Positions 1-5,406 of a DNA stretch of 5,413 bases are shown here, in pieces. The notes beneath the pieces were generated by a model, which saw only the letters and a program-made list of their open reading frames with translations, made no database searches and was not told where the DNA came from. Origin of the DNA: Pseudomonadota bacterium (GTDB lineage Bacteria; Pseudomonadota; Gammaproteobacteria; Xanthomonadales; Xanthomonadaceae); contig JAEXRB010000123.1 in NCBI GenBank assembly GCA_023438325.1, forward strand, positions 1-5,413. The letters run 5' to 3'. The position numbers and the translations under genes are program-made. The first letter of the stretch is position 1; each line of letters begins with the position of its first letter.

Positions 1-1
1 C

Positions 2-139
2 CTGGATGCGCTGGCGGAACGCGCGCCGACGGAGATCGCCGAGCACGTGCTGTCAGGGTCCGCCGTAACGAATGAGCCGGCGCTTCTCGACCCAGAGGGA
101 CAGGGCGAAGTGCCGGCATTGGAAGTCGAGTGCGTTTGA
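2..139 (+). CDS. C-terminal tail of an unidentified protein (5' end outside window)
   Basis: An open frame enters from the left edge and ends at a TGA at 137-139, giving 45 residues that begin LDALAERAPTEIAEH and finish EVPALEVECV. Codon third positions are mostly G or C, as in the other genes here, which supports real coding sequence. The tail is acidic and rich in Ala, Glu and Pro, typical of a flexible C-terminus, and shows no motif that names a family. The gene runs convergently towards the minus-strand gene ending at 189, with 49 bases between them and no convincing terminator. The start and most of the protein lie outside the window, so no function is proposed. Confidence 0.6.
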   Translation: MDALAERAPTEIAEHVLSGSAVTNEPALLDPEGQGEVPALEVECV

Positions 140-188
140 GCACTACGGTGATGTCGACTTCGTCAGGGTTTGACAGACGGGGCGCCAT

Positions 189-752
189 CTACAGGGTGTG
201 TCGTGGGCCTTCCCATGGCCGCTGAGCGGTGATGGCGGCGTCGCTGAGCAGCGCATACTGAATGCCTCGATCGCACAGGCCGCTGTCCTCCATGGCGTCA
301 ATGTGCCCAAAGAGCATCCATATTCCTTCGGCCGCCAGAAATTCGTTGCGCTGGCGCTTGTTCATCGCGGGTTCGATGCTGTCCAGAATCGCTCGGGCAT
401 TGTTGATGCCGCTTGGTAGGGGCTGGTTCGCCGCATTGAATAGCTTCTTGATGGCAAGCCTCGCATCGACCGATAGATCCTTCCAGGAGGCATTCATCGG
501 AATGGTCAGTTGGCTGTTACCCGTCAGTTCGATGGCATAGATGGCACCGGCTCCGCGGTCGTAGCAGTTTGCTACGGCCGGGTCTTCCGTCAGGTACAGG
601 GCGGGACCAAAGGGCCAGTCCTCGTCTCCATGAAAAGGATCAAACCGCTCAAGGGCTTTGTGGCGGGAACCGTGGAGCAGGGAGCGGGGGATGGCATCCA
701 TAGGCGGAAATGGGCGAGAAAGGGTCGCATTGTCTGTTTCGCAATATGGCAC
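189..752 (-). CDS. Putative ADP-ribosyltransferase-fold protein, 187 aa
   Basis: The order of motifs resembles ART-fold (ADP-ribosyltransferase-like) proteins of phages and mobile elements. LLHGSR at about residues 25-30 matches the first-strand His of the H-Y-x group. WPFGPALYLTEDPAVA at 46-61 matches the family's 'fGxGxYlTed..A' segment with its Tyr. IYAIEL at 71-76 follows as a strand. Near the C-terminus, GIQYALLSDAAI at 163-174 resembles the family's last 'xxYvvfdpxxI' strand. No clear catalytic Glu is visible there (Gln165 precedes Tyr166), so activity is uncertain. There is no signal peptide or membrane segment. The start used is GTG at 752; ATG at 701 (giving MDAIPRSLLHG) is an equally good candidate, and neither has a clear Shine-Dalgarno. 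The gene lies downstream of a terminator on the same strand, so it probably has its own promoter. The coding frame is confident; the family assignment is inference from motif spacing. Confidence 0.7.
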   Translation of the reverse strand: MPYCETDNATLSRPFPPMDAIPRSLLHGSRHKALERFDPFHGDEDWPFGPALYLTEDPAVANCYDRGAGAIYAIELTGNSQLTIPMNASWKDLSVDARLAIKKLFNAANQPLPSGINNARAILDSIEPAMNKRQRNEFLAAEGIWMLFGHIDAMEDSGLCDRGIQYALLSDAAITAQRPWEGPRHTL

Positions 753-814
753 ATTCTGTATGGCCGGTGATGCGTTGCGCCCAGCCTACTCATGAAGCGG
801 GTTCGTGCGGGCGA

Positions 815-847
815 AAGAAAGCCCCGCGATCTTGACGATGCGGGGCT
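815..847 (-). terminator. Rho-independent terminator of the minus-strand operon
   Basis: AGCCCCGC (820-827) and GCGGGGCT (840-847) form a perfect 8-bp GC-rich stem around a 12-base loop. Read on the minus strand, the stem is followed by TTTCTTTC, the U-rich tract expected of an intrinsic terminator. The plus-strand side has no T-run. It sits about 70 bases past the distal stop of the operon at 917 and before the gene starting at 752, so it should separate these two transcription units. Confidence 0.8.
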
Positions 848-916
848 GGGGAAGCGAAGCGGGACGTTGTCCGCGCTGCACGGGTAGGCAATACGGGCCG
901 GGTAACGGTCGTTTGT

Positions 917-1312
917 TCAGGCGCCAGGTTGAGGTGCGCGGTGCTTCAGGAGCCTTACGGCATACGTTTCGCCGATGGCATGCTCCACCCTGGCCAGATA
1001 GTCATCCACCGCGTGGGTAACCTCCCGCTCACCGGCCGTGAAGGGAATCCAGGCCCAGTACGTCTACAGGGCATTGTTGCCCTGGCTCTGGTACTGCCCC
1101 GTGAGCAGGTAGCGGTCGGATTCGCGGCTGCGCGCGACCCAGATGTCGGCTTGCTTGGGTCCGACCACCGTCATGAACATCTTGGTGACGGTGTTCTTCA
1201 CGATCCGATCCGTGGTCCAGCAGCGTGCGACCAGACATCCGATGATCAGGCCCAAGAGGTTGCGCTCAGTCACCTCGGGGGCCACGCCTTGTGGAGGAAG
1301 GGGATGAATCAC
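917..1312 (-). pseudogene. Unknown operon protein, split by an in-frame TAG (82 + 48 aa)
   Basis: Translation starts at GTG 1312, which overlaps the upstream stop as GTGA, with AAAGGAG about six bases ahead. The frame reads 82 residues (MIHPLPPQ ... QSQGNNAL) to an amber codon at 1064-1066. The same frame then stays open for 48 more residues (TYWAWIPFTAGERE ... LLKHRAPQPGA) to TGA at 917-919. The part after the amber has the same GC-rich third positions and protein-like composition, so it is best read as the lost C-terminus of one 131-residue protein. CAG to TAG is the simplest single change. Residues 19-31 (NLLGLIIGCLVAR) form a short hydrophobic stretch that could be a buried helix or a weak membrane segment. 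No family is recognised. It is the last gene of the operon, before the terminator at 815-847. It could still yield an 82-residue product. Confidence 0.65.
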
Positions 1313-1608
1313 GCTCGCTCCTTTCGTTCGTCGATAGGGACGTCTTTATCCAGACCGAGTGCGCCAGTGACTTCCTGTGCGGTGTCTGGAACCATGGCGA
1401 GGTCCGTCGATGCGATGACCTGGCGGAGGTCCCGCACGGTTTTCTGGACGTGCCCGGCTTTGAAGCACGGGTCATCTTCGGCATCCTCCACGAAGGGAAG
1501 GGCGGTGCACAAGGCGTGGAGCAAGGACTCTCGCTGAGCCAGGAGCAGGCGGATGATGTGCTCGGCCTGTTCCAGGCTCGCGGGCGAAGTCATGCAGCGC
1601 GCGCTCAT
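1309..1608 (-). CDS. Small hypothetical protein, 99 aa, translationally coupled
   Basis: The start chosen is ATG 1608, because it overlaps the stop of the upstream gene as ATGA, the usual mark of translational coupling. A frame extended to 1671 would run deep into the upstream gene, so it is rejected. ATG 1593 (MTSPASLEQ) is a possible internal alternative. The protein is predicted mainly helical: residues 12-36 (LEQAEHIIRLLLAQRESLLHALCTA) form an amphipathic helix, and 50-67 (FKAGHVQKTVRDLRQVIA) form another. An acidic segment (FVEDAEDD) lies between them, and the C-terminus is charged (DERKERA). There is no signal peptide, membrane segment or catalytic motif. The family is not recognised. 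Its stop overlaps the next gene's GTG start by four bases, so this gene and both neighbours are likely made together and may form a complex. Confidence 0.75.
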   Translation of the reverse strand: MSARCMTSPASLEQAEHIIRLLLAQRESLLHALCTALPFVEDAEDDPCFKAGHVQKTVRDLRQVIASTDLAMVPDTAQEVTGALGLDKDVPIDERKERA

Positions 1609-2417
1609 TTCGCCGTGTCCCGTTTGACGCCCCGGCCGGAGCCGAGGATCTCGACGCGAATGCGACGCCACTCGCCATCGTCGATGAGGTCGGCCATGAC
1701 TTCGGCCAAGCTGGTGACATCCACTTCCTCGATGCGCATGACGACGCTGTCGTTCGCGCGCAGTTCCACGACGTAGAGGTCGTAACCTCGGTCGTAGAGC
1801 ACCGCGATGCGGCCGCTGAACTTGCCGGTTTCAATGGCAAAACTGATCTCCGGCGGCGTCGCGAAGAGGTGCTCATCGTCCGGATCGACGATTTCGATCT
1901 GCCGGGCCCTGGCATCCACCAGCAGGTTGGCCACGGTGCGCTGGCCGTCCGGGGTGGGCATGATCTCCAACTGCTCCACCAGATCCGCCAGGTAGGGGCA
2001 GCGAGGCGTAGCCGGGAGGGGAATGCGCAGCGTGTTGCCACCCAGGGTGACGGTCATCATCGTGTAGTTCTGGCCATCGCTGTTCTGGCGGCTCACCTCC
2101 TTGGGCGCATCGAGCCGTTCGCCGGCGAAGTCGCGGCGGATGTACGGGGTGGCCCGGACCTTGTCGCCGACGGCGGGGCAAAGGGTGGCAAGCACCCGGT
2201 CCACCGCGACAAAGCGTGTGCGGCCGGTCTTGATGACGAAGGCTTCTTCGGTGAGTGCGACCACCGGCCCCTCAGCGGGCTGGGGATCGATCCTCAAGCC
2301 GAAGGTGTTGCGCTGCGGCTGATCATCGAAGACGCTGCACTGGAACTGGCGGGCGTTCTTGGGAAGGGCATGTGCGACAAGCGTGGACAGATTCGCACGG
2401 AGGAATTCGCGGTTCAT
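1605..2417 (-). CDS. Conserved-looking hypothetical protein, 270 aa, of the divergent operon
   Basis: The frame is intact from ATG 2417, with AGGAG nine bases upstream (2427-2431 on the plus strand), to TGA at 1605-1607. It is a soluble protein without signal peptide or membrane segment. Residues about 48-100 (EGPVVALTEEAFVIKTGRTR..AVDR...VGDKVRATPYIRRDF) alternate short strands and turns like a small beta-barrel; this loosely recalls the barrel domains of plasmid KfrB-type proteins, a weak resemblance only. A central part (residues 117-180) contains NSDGQNYTMMTVTLGGNTLRI. The C-terminal third (about 190-265) has alternating strands and helices (RIAVLYDRGYDLYVVELR, VVMRIEEVDVTSLAEVMADLI). No catalytic motif stands out. 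It is the largest unbroken gene of the operon and overlaps the following gene by four bases. The gene is well supported; the function is unknown. Confidence 0.8.
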   Translation of the reverse strand: MNREFLRANLSTLVAHALPKNARQFQCSVFDDQPQRNTFGLRIDPQPAEGPVVALTEEAFVIKTGRTRFVAVDRVLATLCPAVGDKVRATPYIRRDFAGERLDAPKEVSRQNSDGQNYTMMTVTLGGNTLRIPLPATPRCPYLADLVEQLEIMPTPDGQRTVANLLVDARARQIEIVDPDDEHLFATPPEISFAIETGKFSGRIAVLYDRGYDLYVVELRANDSVVMRIEEVDVTSLAEVMADLIDDGEWRRIRVEILGSGRGVKRDTAK

Positions 2418-2451
2418 GGGCTTGATCTCCTGAAAAGGAAGAAGGAGCCCA

Positions 2452-2484
2452 GGCGCGGCTCGACCTAGGGCGGCAAGCCGCGCC
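2452..2484 (-). repeat. Intergenic inverted repeat between operon genes
   Basis: GGCGCGGCT (2452-2460) and AGCCGCGCC (2476-2484) form a perfect 9-bp stem with a 15-base loop. It lies in the 79-base gap between the first operon gene (ending at 2497) and the second (starting at 2417). On the minus strand it is followed by a pyrimidine-rich stretch (TCCTTCTTCCTTTTC) rather than a clean U-run. It could be a weak terminator, an mRNA processing or stability hairpin, or simply a GC-rich remnant. Confidence 0.5.
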
Positions 2485-2496
2485 CAGGCGGAAAAG

Positions 2497-2958
2497 TCAG
2501 AGCGGGAAGGCTGCGAGCAACTGGCTGAACGTGTGCTCGGCGGGCAGGGCCGGCAGTTGCTGGGCGCGGTAAGGCGCCGGGACTTCGTCCTGCGCCATCT
2601 CGCCCTTGCGTACGGCGCGGTTCAACACATCAAGGCGCTCGAGCCAGATCAGCTCGTAGCGCGCGATGGCGTCTCATTGCTCGGGCGTGTCGCGCTCCAG
2701 GTCGAAGGCGTAGGCGGTGGCCAACGGGTCGGTGTCCTCGTAGCGCACGCAGACTTCGCGGTAGCTGCCGAAATCGTGGGGGAAGGACTTCACGATCAAG
2801 CTGGCCAGGGCATCGGCCGGCACAGGGTGCAGGCGCTCGAGCATTCGCTTGAACACCTTGCATTCGCGCAGGGATTGCTCGTCGTAGTCGGTACGGCCCA
2901 CCTGGGCCGCGTTCTCTTCGCACGGCACGGGGCCGATGTTCATGATCTGGCTGGACAT
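2497..2958 (-). pseudogene. Unknown operon protein, split by an in-frame TGA (94 + 58 aa)
   Basis: ATG 2958 has GGAG eight bases upstream and opens a frame of 94 residues (MSSQIMNIGPVPCEEN ... FDLERDTPEQ), ending at TGA 2674-2676. The frame then continues for 58 residues (DAIARYELIWLERLDVLNRAV ... TFSQLLAAFPL) to a second TGA at 2497-2499. The downstream part is clearly protein-like, with an amphipathic helix, a Pro-rich linker and a hydrophobic C-terminus. TGG to TGA is the simplest origin, giving PEQWDAIARYE in a 153-residue ancestor. The N-terminal part includes KVFKRMLERLHPVPADALASLIVKSFPHDFGSYREV, helical and soluble. The family is not recognised. This is the promoter-proximal gene of the operon, so the premature stop leaves about 250 untranslated bases before the next gene and may be polar. 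Confidence 0.7.
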
Positions 2959-2974
2959 CGAGGTGTCTCCAATG

Positions 2975-3013
2975 AAAACGGGAACACCTCCCCGCGGCGG
3001 GAACGTGTTCCCG
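2975..3013 (-). terminator. Terminator-like hairpin in the leader of the minus operon (possible attenuator)
   Basis: CGGGAACAC (2979-2987) and GTGTTCCCG (3005-3013) form a perfect 9-bp stem enclosing a GC-rich loop that itself can fold (CCCG 2991-2994 with CGGG 2998-3001). Read on the minus strand, the stem is followed by TTTTC, then directly by the ribosome-binding site and ATG at 2958. No minus-strand gene is seen upstream for it to terminate, so an attenuator of the operon is the more attractive reading. An alternative stem, CGGGAAC-GT-GTTCCCG (2998-3013), competes for the same right-hand bases. Confidence 0.5.
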
Positions 3014-3108
3014 GAGTTGCGGGGCGCGCATGGCGCGTGTGGAAGGCAGGTAACGGGTTGCGCCGCCGGCGGAGTGCCGGAGTCCTCCGATCCTGACGGA
3101 AGGGAGGT

Positions 3109-3123
3109 ACGGCCTCAGGCCGT
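3109..3123. repeat. 15-bp palindrome ACGGCCT-C-AGGCCGT
   Basis: Seven-base arms are perfectly complementary around a single central base. The one-base centre cannot form a hairpin loop in RNA, so if functional it would be a protein-binding DNA palindrome. GC-rich sequence makes such palindromes fairly easy to find by chance, so confidence in function is low. Confidence 0.35.
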
Positions 3124-3163
3124 GGTAGGTGCCGATCAGTCTGGCGGCGGCTGAGTCGCTGGG

Positions 3164-3195
3164 CAATGGGGCTCATGCATGCATGACACCCATTG
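3164..3195. promoter_or_regulatory. 32-bp nested palindrome, candidate operator
   Basis: CAATGGG (3164-3170) and CCCATTG (3189-3195) flank a perfect 14-bp palindrome, TCATGCATGCATGA (3173-3186), with two unpaired bases on each side. In all, 28 of 32 positions are symmetric. The site is AT-richer than its surroundings and lies between two divergent transcription units, where a dimeric or tetrameric regulator would bind. No regulator gene is visible in the window. A cruciform or processing site is an alternative. Confidence 0.5.
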
Positions 3196-3304
3196 GTATG
3201 CGTGAGCGAGCTTTGCGGGTGACGGCCAAGGCGAACTGCGCGCGCAGAGGGTGCTCCGTCGCCAGGCGAAGCTCTTGAAGTCGGTTTGACGCGCGGCAAG
3301 CTGA

Positions 3305-3325
3305 AGGCTCCGATCCTTGGAGCCT
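3305..3325 (+). promoter_or_regulatory. Hairpin covering the ATPase ribosome-binding site
   Basis: AGGCTCC (3305-3311) pairs perfectly with GGAGCCT (3319-3325) across a 7-base loop. The right arm contains GGAG (3319-3322), the only good Shine-Dalgarno for ATG 3332, nine bases downstream. If the transcript includes the left arm, folding would hide the ribosome-binding site and limit translation. The fold is seen; the regulatory effect is inference. Confidence 0.45.
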
Positions 3326-3331
3326 GACGCG

Positions 3332-5329
3332 ATGTATCCCCTTTCCCTGACCCTCAAAGGTTTTCGCGGTATCCGCGATGGCCTTGGCATGGATGTATTG
3401 ACCCTTGACCTGGAACGACTCGCCGGCGATGCCGAGCTCGTGGCGCTGGCCGGCGCCAATGGCCGGGGCAAGAGCACCCTCCTCGACAACCTCCACCCCT
3501 TCCTGACCATGCCTTCACGGGCGTCGGCGGCTGGCGCCGGCGGGTTTTCCTACTACGACCATGTCTGCCTGCCCGAAGCCGAGAAGGATCTGCTCTGGCT
3601 GCATGCGGGGCGGCGTTACCGCTCGCAGGTCGTGATCCGCAGCAATGGGCGGCGGGCGACCGATGCTTTCCTGTTCGAGGCCGCCGATGAAGGGCGTTGG
3701 CGGCCCGTGCAGTTGCCGGACGGAACGGTCTCCGACGGTAAGACCGGCACCTATGTGCGGTGCGTCGAGCATTTGTTGGGAAGCGCGGAGACCTTCTTCA
3801 CGTCGGCGTTCAGCGCCCAGGGAAAACGGCAACTGAGCAGCTACCAGAACGGCGAGATCAAGACCCTGCTGGCTGATCTGCTCGGGCAGGAAGAGATTCG
3901 CAACGAAGGCAAGAAGGCCGGGCAGGTGGCCGATCTGCTGAAAGCCGGCTTGGCCTCCGTCCGCCAGCAACAGGCAACCCTTGATGAGCAGATCGGTCGC
4001 CTGGATGGCGAGTGGCAGCGTCTGGAAGAGGCGCCGATGCGGATGGCCGAACTCGCCGGCATCCTGAAGGCGGCGCAGTCGACCCTGGAGGCCGCACGCG
4101 AACGTCTGGCACAACAGCGCGCGGCACGGGAGCAGGCACGTGGCACGGAGACCGTGCGTGGCCGGATGAGCAGCGAACGTGCGGTGCTGATCCGCAGCGG
4201 AAAGGAGGCCATCGAAGCCATCGCCACCCAGAAGAAAAGCCAGCAGCAGCGGCTGGAACGGCTTGAACAACGCGTCGCGACCCGCCGGACGCAGCGCGCA
4301 TCGAGAATGCAGGCCCTGGCGCGCCAGCGGCAGCAGTGCGATGCGGTCCTGGCGCACGAGGTGGGGGTCTCGCGGTCCATCCACCGCCTAGCAGTTGCCG
4401 AAGCCGTGGCGGCAGCACATGGCGAACGGGTGCGGGCAGCCCGTGAGCAGGTCCAGGCCTTGGCCCGTTGCGACAACGCATTGGAGGCGGCTGGTGTCCG
4501 CGCCCAGACGATCGAACGGGAGGCAGGGCAGGCCGCCTTGCGGGCCGAAGACCTGGCACGCCGATTCGGTCTGACGCGCGAGGTGCCTTGCGCCGGGACC
4601 GGTCTGCAAGGGCAATGCAAGCTGTTGGGTGACGCCAGGGAGGCGCAGGCGCTGATGCCGAGTGCGCATGGGGCGATCCGGCGTCTGGCGGACGACCGGG
4701 CGGCCACACGGCGGCAAGAGGAGGCGCTGACGGCCCAGCGGCGTGCCCTTGAGCACGGACCGCAGGCCCTGGCCTGGGCCGAATGGCGGGAATCGGTGGC
4801 TCGCGGTCGGACGGAGCAGTACGGTCGTTTGGCTGAACGGGCCGGAGAGCTTCGACAGGCCCGTCTGCGCCGCGAGGAGATCGAGGGCGAGCTGGCCGGC
4901 TTGCAGGTGGGCGGCGAAAGCGCGAAGGACGAAACGCCGGAGGAGATTGCCGAGCGCAGCGACATCGCCCAGATCCTGGAAGCGCTCGCGGCCCAGCAGA
5001 CGCAACAAGCCAAGCATTACCGGCAGTCGCTCGACCGGCTCGACATTGCGCTGGCGGCCCTGCCGCCGGCCTTCGACGAACAGCGGCTCGAAGCGGCACA
5101 GCGTGCCGTGGTGGATGCCCAGGCGACCGCCGCCGAGGCCGAGCGTGCGCATCTGCAGGCGGTCCGCGACGTGGAGGCCAGGTCGGCCCTGGATCGTCAG
5201 CTGCGCGAGCGCCGGTGCGAGCGTCAGCAGTTGGCTGCGCACACTGCCCGGGTGGAGGCGCAACTGGGAAGCTGGAATCTGCTGGCCAAGTGCCTGAGTG
5301 TTGATTTCCACCCAGAAGTGACCCACTAG
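3332..5329 (+). CDS. SbcC/Rad50-like coiled-coil ATPase, truncated by an IS21-family insertion
   Basis: The start is ATG 3332, because GGAG lies nine bases upstream and MYPLSLTLKGFRGI matches the family's first strand; TTG 3317 lacks a ribosome-binding site. Residues 1-200 form the N-terminal ATPase lobe, with Walker A GANGRGKST at 41-49 and the Q-loop-like segment TSAFSAQGKRQLSSY at 157-171. A long Arg/Glu/Gln/Ala-rich coiled coil follows (about 205-415). A Cys pair, C420-x8-C429 (VPCAGTGLQGQCKLLG), sits at its apex like a zinc hook, and a returning coiled coil spans about 435-650. The second ATPase lobe (signature, Walker B) is missing. The IS begins at 5299, so residues 657-665 (VDFHPEVTH) and the stop are IS-derived. 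Family members process DNA ends or tether DNA, often with an SbcD/Mre11-type nuclease, but none is visible here. The 665-aa remnant cannot form a complete ATP site and is probably inactive. Mobile-element repair or defence is inference. Confidence 0.85.
   Translation: MYPLSLTLKGFRGIRDGLGMDVLTLDLERLAGDAELVALAGANGRGKSTLLDNLHPFLTMPSRASAAGAGGFSYYDHVCLPEAEKDLLWLHAGRRYRSQVVIRSNGRRATDAFLFEAADEGRWRPVQLPDGTVSDGKTGTYVRCVEHLLGSAETFFTSAFSAQGKRQLSSYQNGEIKTLLADLLGQEEIRNEGKKAGQVADLLKAGLASVRQQQATLDEQIGRLDGEWQRLEEAPMRMAELAGILKAAQSTLEAARERLAQQRAAREQARGTETVRGRMSSERAVLIRSGKEAIEAIATQKKSQQQRLERLEQRVATRRTQRASRMQALARQRQQCDAVLAHEVGVSRSIHRLAVAEAVAAAHGERVRAAREQVQALARCDNALEAAGVRAQTIEREAGQAALRAEDLARRFGLTREVPCAGTGLQGQCKLLGDAREAQALMPSAHGAIRRLADDRAATRRQEEALTAQRRALEHGPQALAWAEWRESVARGRTEQYGRLAERAGELRQARLRREEIEGELAGLQVGGESAKDETPEEIAERSDIAQILEALAAQQTQQAKHYRQSLDRLDIALAALPPAFDEQRLEAAQRAVVDAQATAAEAERAHLQAVRDVEARSALDRQLRERRCERQQLAAHTARVEAQLGSWNLLAKCLSVDFHPEVTH
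5305..5326 (+). repeat. IS21 terminal repeat, copy 1
   Basis: TTTCCA, eight bases, then TGACCCAC. The copy matches the one at 5339 at 16 of 22 positions, 34 bases (about three helical turns) away. Such multiple end repeats are transposase-binding sites in IS21-type elements. This copy supplies the last codons of the disrupted ATPase frame, and the TAG stop follows immediately. Confidence 0.7.
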
Positions 5330-5338
5330 CCCCCGGTT

Positions 5339-5360
5339 TTTCCATCTCAATCTGACCCAC
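5339..5360 (+). repeat. IS21 terminal repeat, copy 2
   Basis: TTTCCA, eight different bases, then TGACCCAC. It is in the same orientation as the first copy, with the conserved outer blocks kept exactly and the middle diverged, as expected for repeated protein-binding sites. Confidence 0.7.
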
Positions 5361-5373
5361 GCATTAACCCTAG

Positions 5374-5397
5374 CCTGCTGCTTTTATGTGCAGCAGG
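5374..5397 (+). repeat. Hairpin ahead of istA
   Basis: CCTGCTGC (5374-5381) and GCAGCAGG (5390-5397) form a perfect 8-bp stem with an 8-base loop. The right arm overlaps GCAGGAG (5393-5399), the likely istA ribosome-binding site, so the fold could damp transposase translation from read-through transcripts. No U-run follows, so it is not a terminator. Confidence 0.5.
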
Positions 5398-5406
5398 AGA
5401 CCAGGA

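Larger units (their letters stand above)
2959..3331. promoter_or_regulatory. Divergent, palindrome-rich intergenic region
   Basis: No credible gene lies in these 373 bases; the frames crossing it on either strand lack start signals and have shadow-like composition. It separates the minus-strand operon (start 2958) from the plus-strand ATPase gene (start 3332), so promoters for both should be here, although no strong -35/-10 pair is visible. It contains palindromes at 2979-3013, 3063-3072 (CCGCCGGCGG), 3109-3123, 3164-3195 and 3305-3325. CTCCGATCCT also occurs twice in direct orientation (3085-3094 and 3308-3317). Confidence 0.6.

Noticed and set aside
140..188. Bidirectional terminator between the convergent genes at the left edge
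   Set aside because: Only very short pairings are present and there is no T-run on either strand.
929..1537. A 202-residue plus-strand frame across the operon
   Set aside because: Antisense to two coupled minus-strand genes, with no start signal and shadow-like composition.
1609..1671. Longer start for the 99-residue operon gene
   Set aside because: It would overlap the upstream gene by over 60 bases, while ATG 1608 gives the standard ATGA coupling.
917..2958. Alternative genetic code or programmed recoding to explain the in-frame stops
   Set aside because: TGA and TAG differ between the two genes, TGA is used as a normal stop by the neighbouring genes, and no selenocysteine or pyrrolysine context is apparent; simple nonsense mutation is more economical.
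3286..3314. TTGACG and TCCGAT with 17-base spacing as an ATPase promoter
   Set aside because: The -10 matches only three of six consensus bases, and such matches are common by chance.
3317..3319. TTG as the ATPase start
   Set aside because: No Shine-Dalgarno ahead of it; ATG 3332 has GGAG at nine bases and begins with the family's first conserved strand.
3858..5360. A 500-residue open frame on the minus strand opposite the ATPase
   Set aside because: Very rich in Arg, Pro and Ala, with no ribosome-binding site, and fully antisense to a gene with clear motifs; it even crosses the IS junction. It is a shadow of GC-rich codon use.
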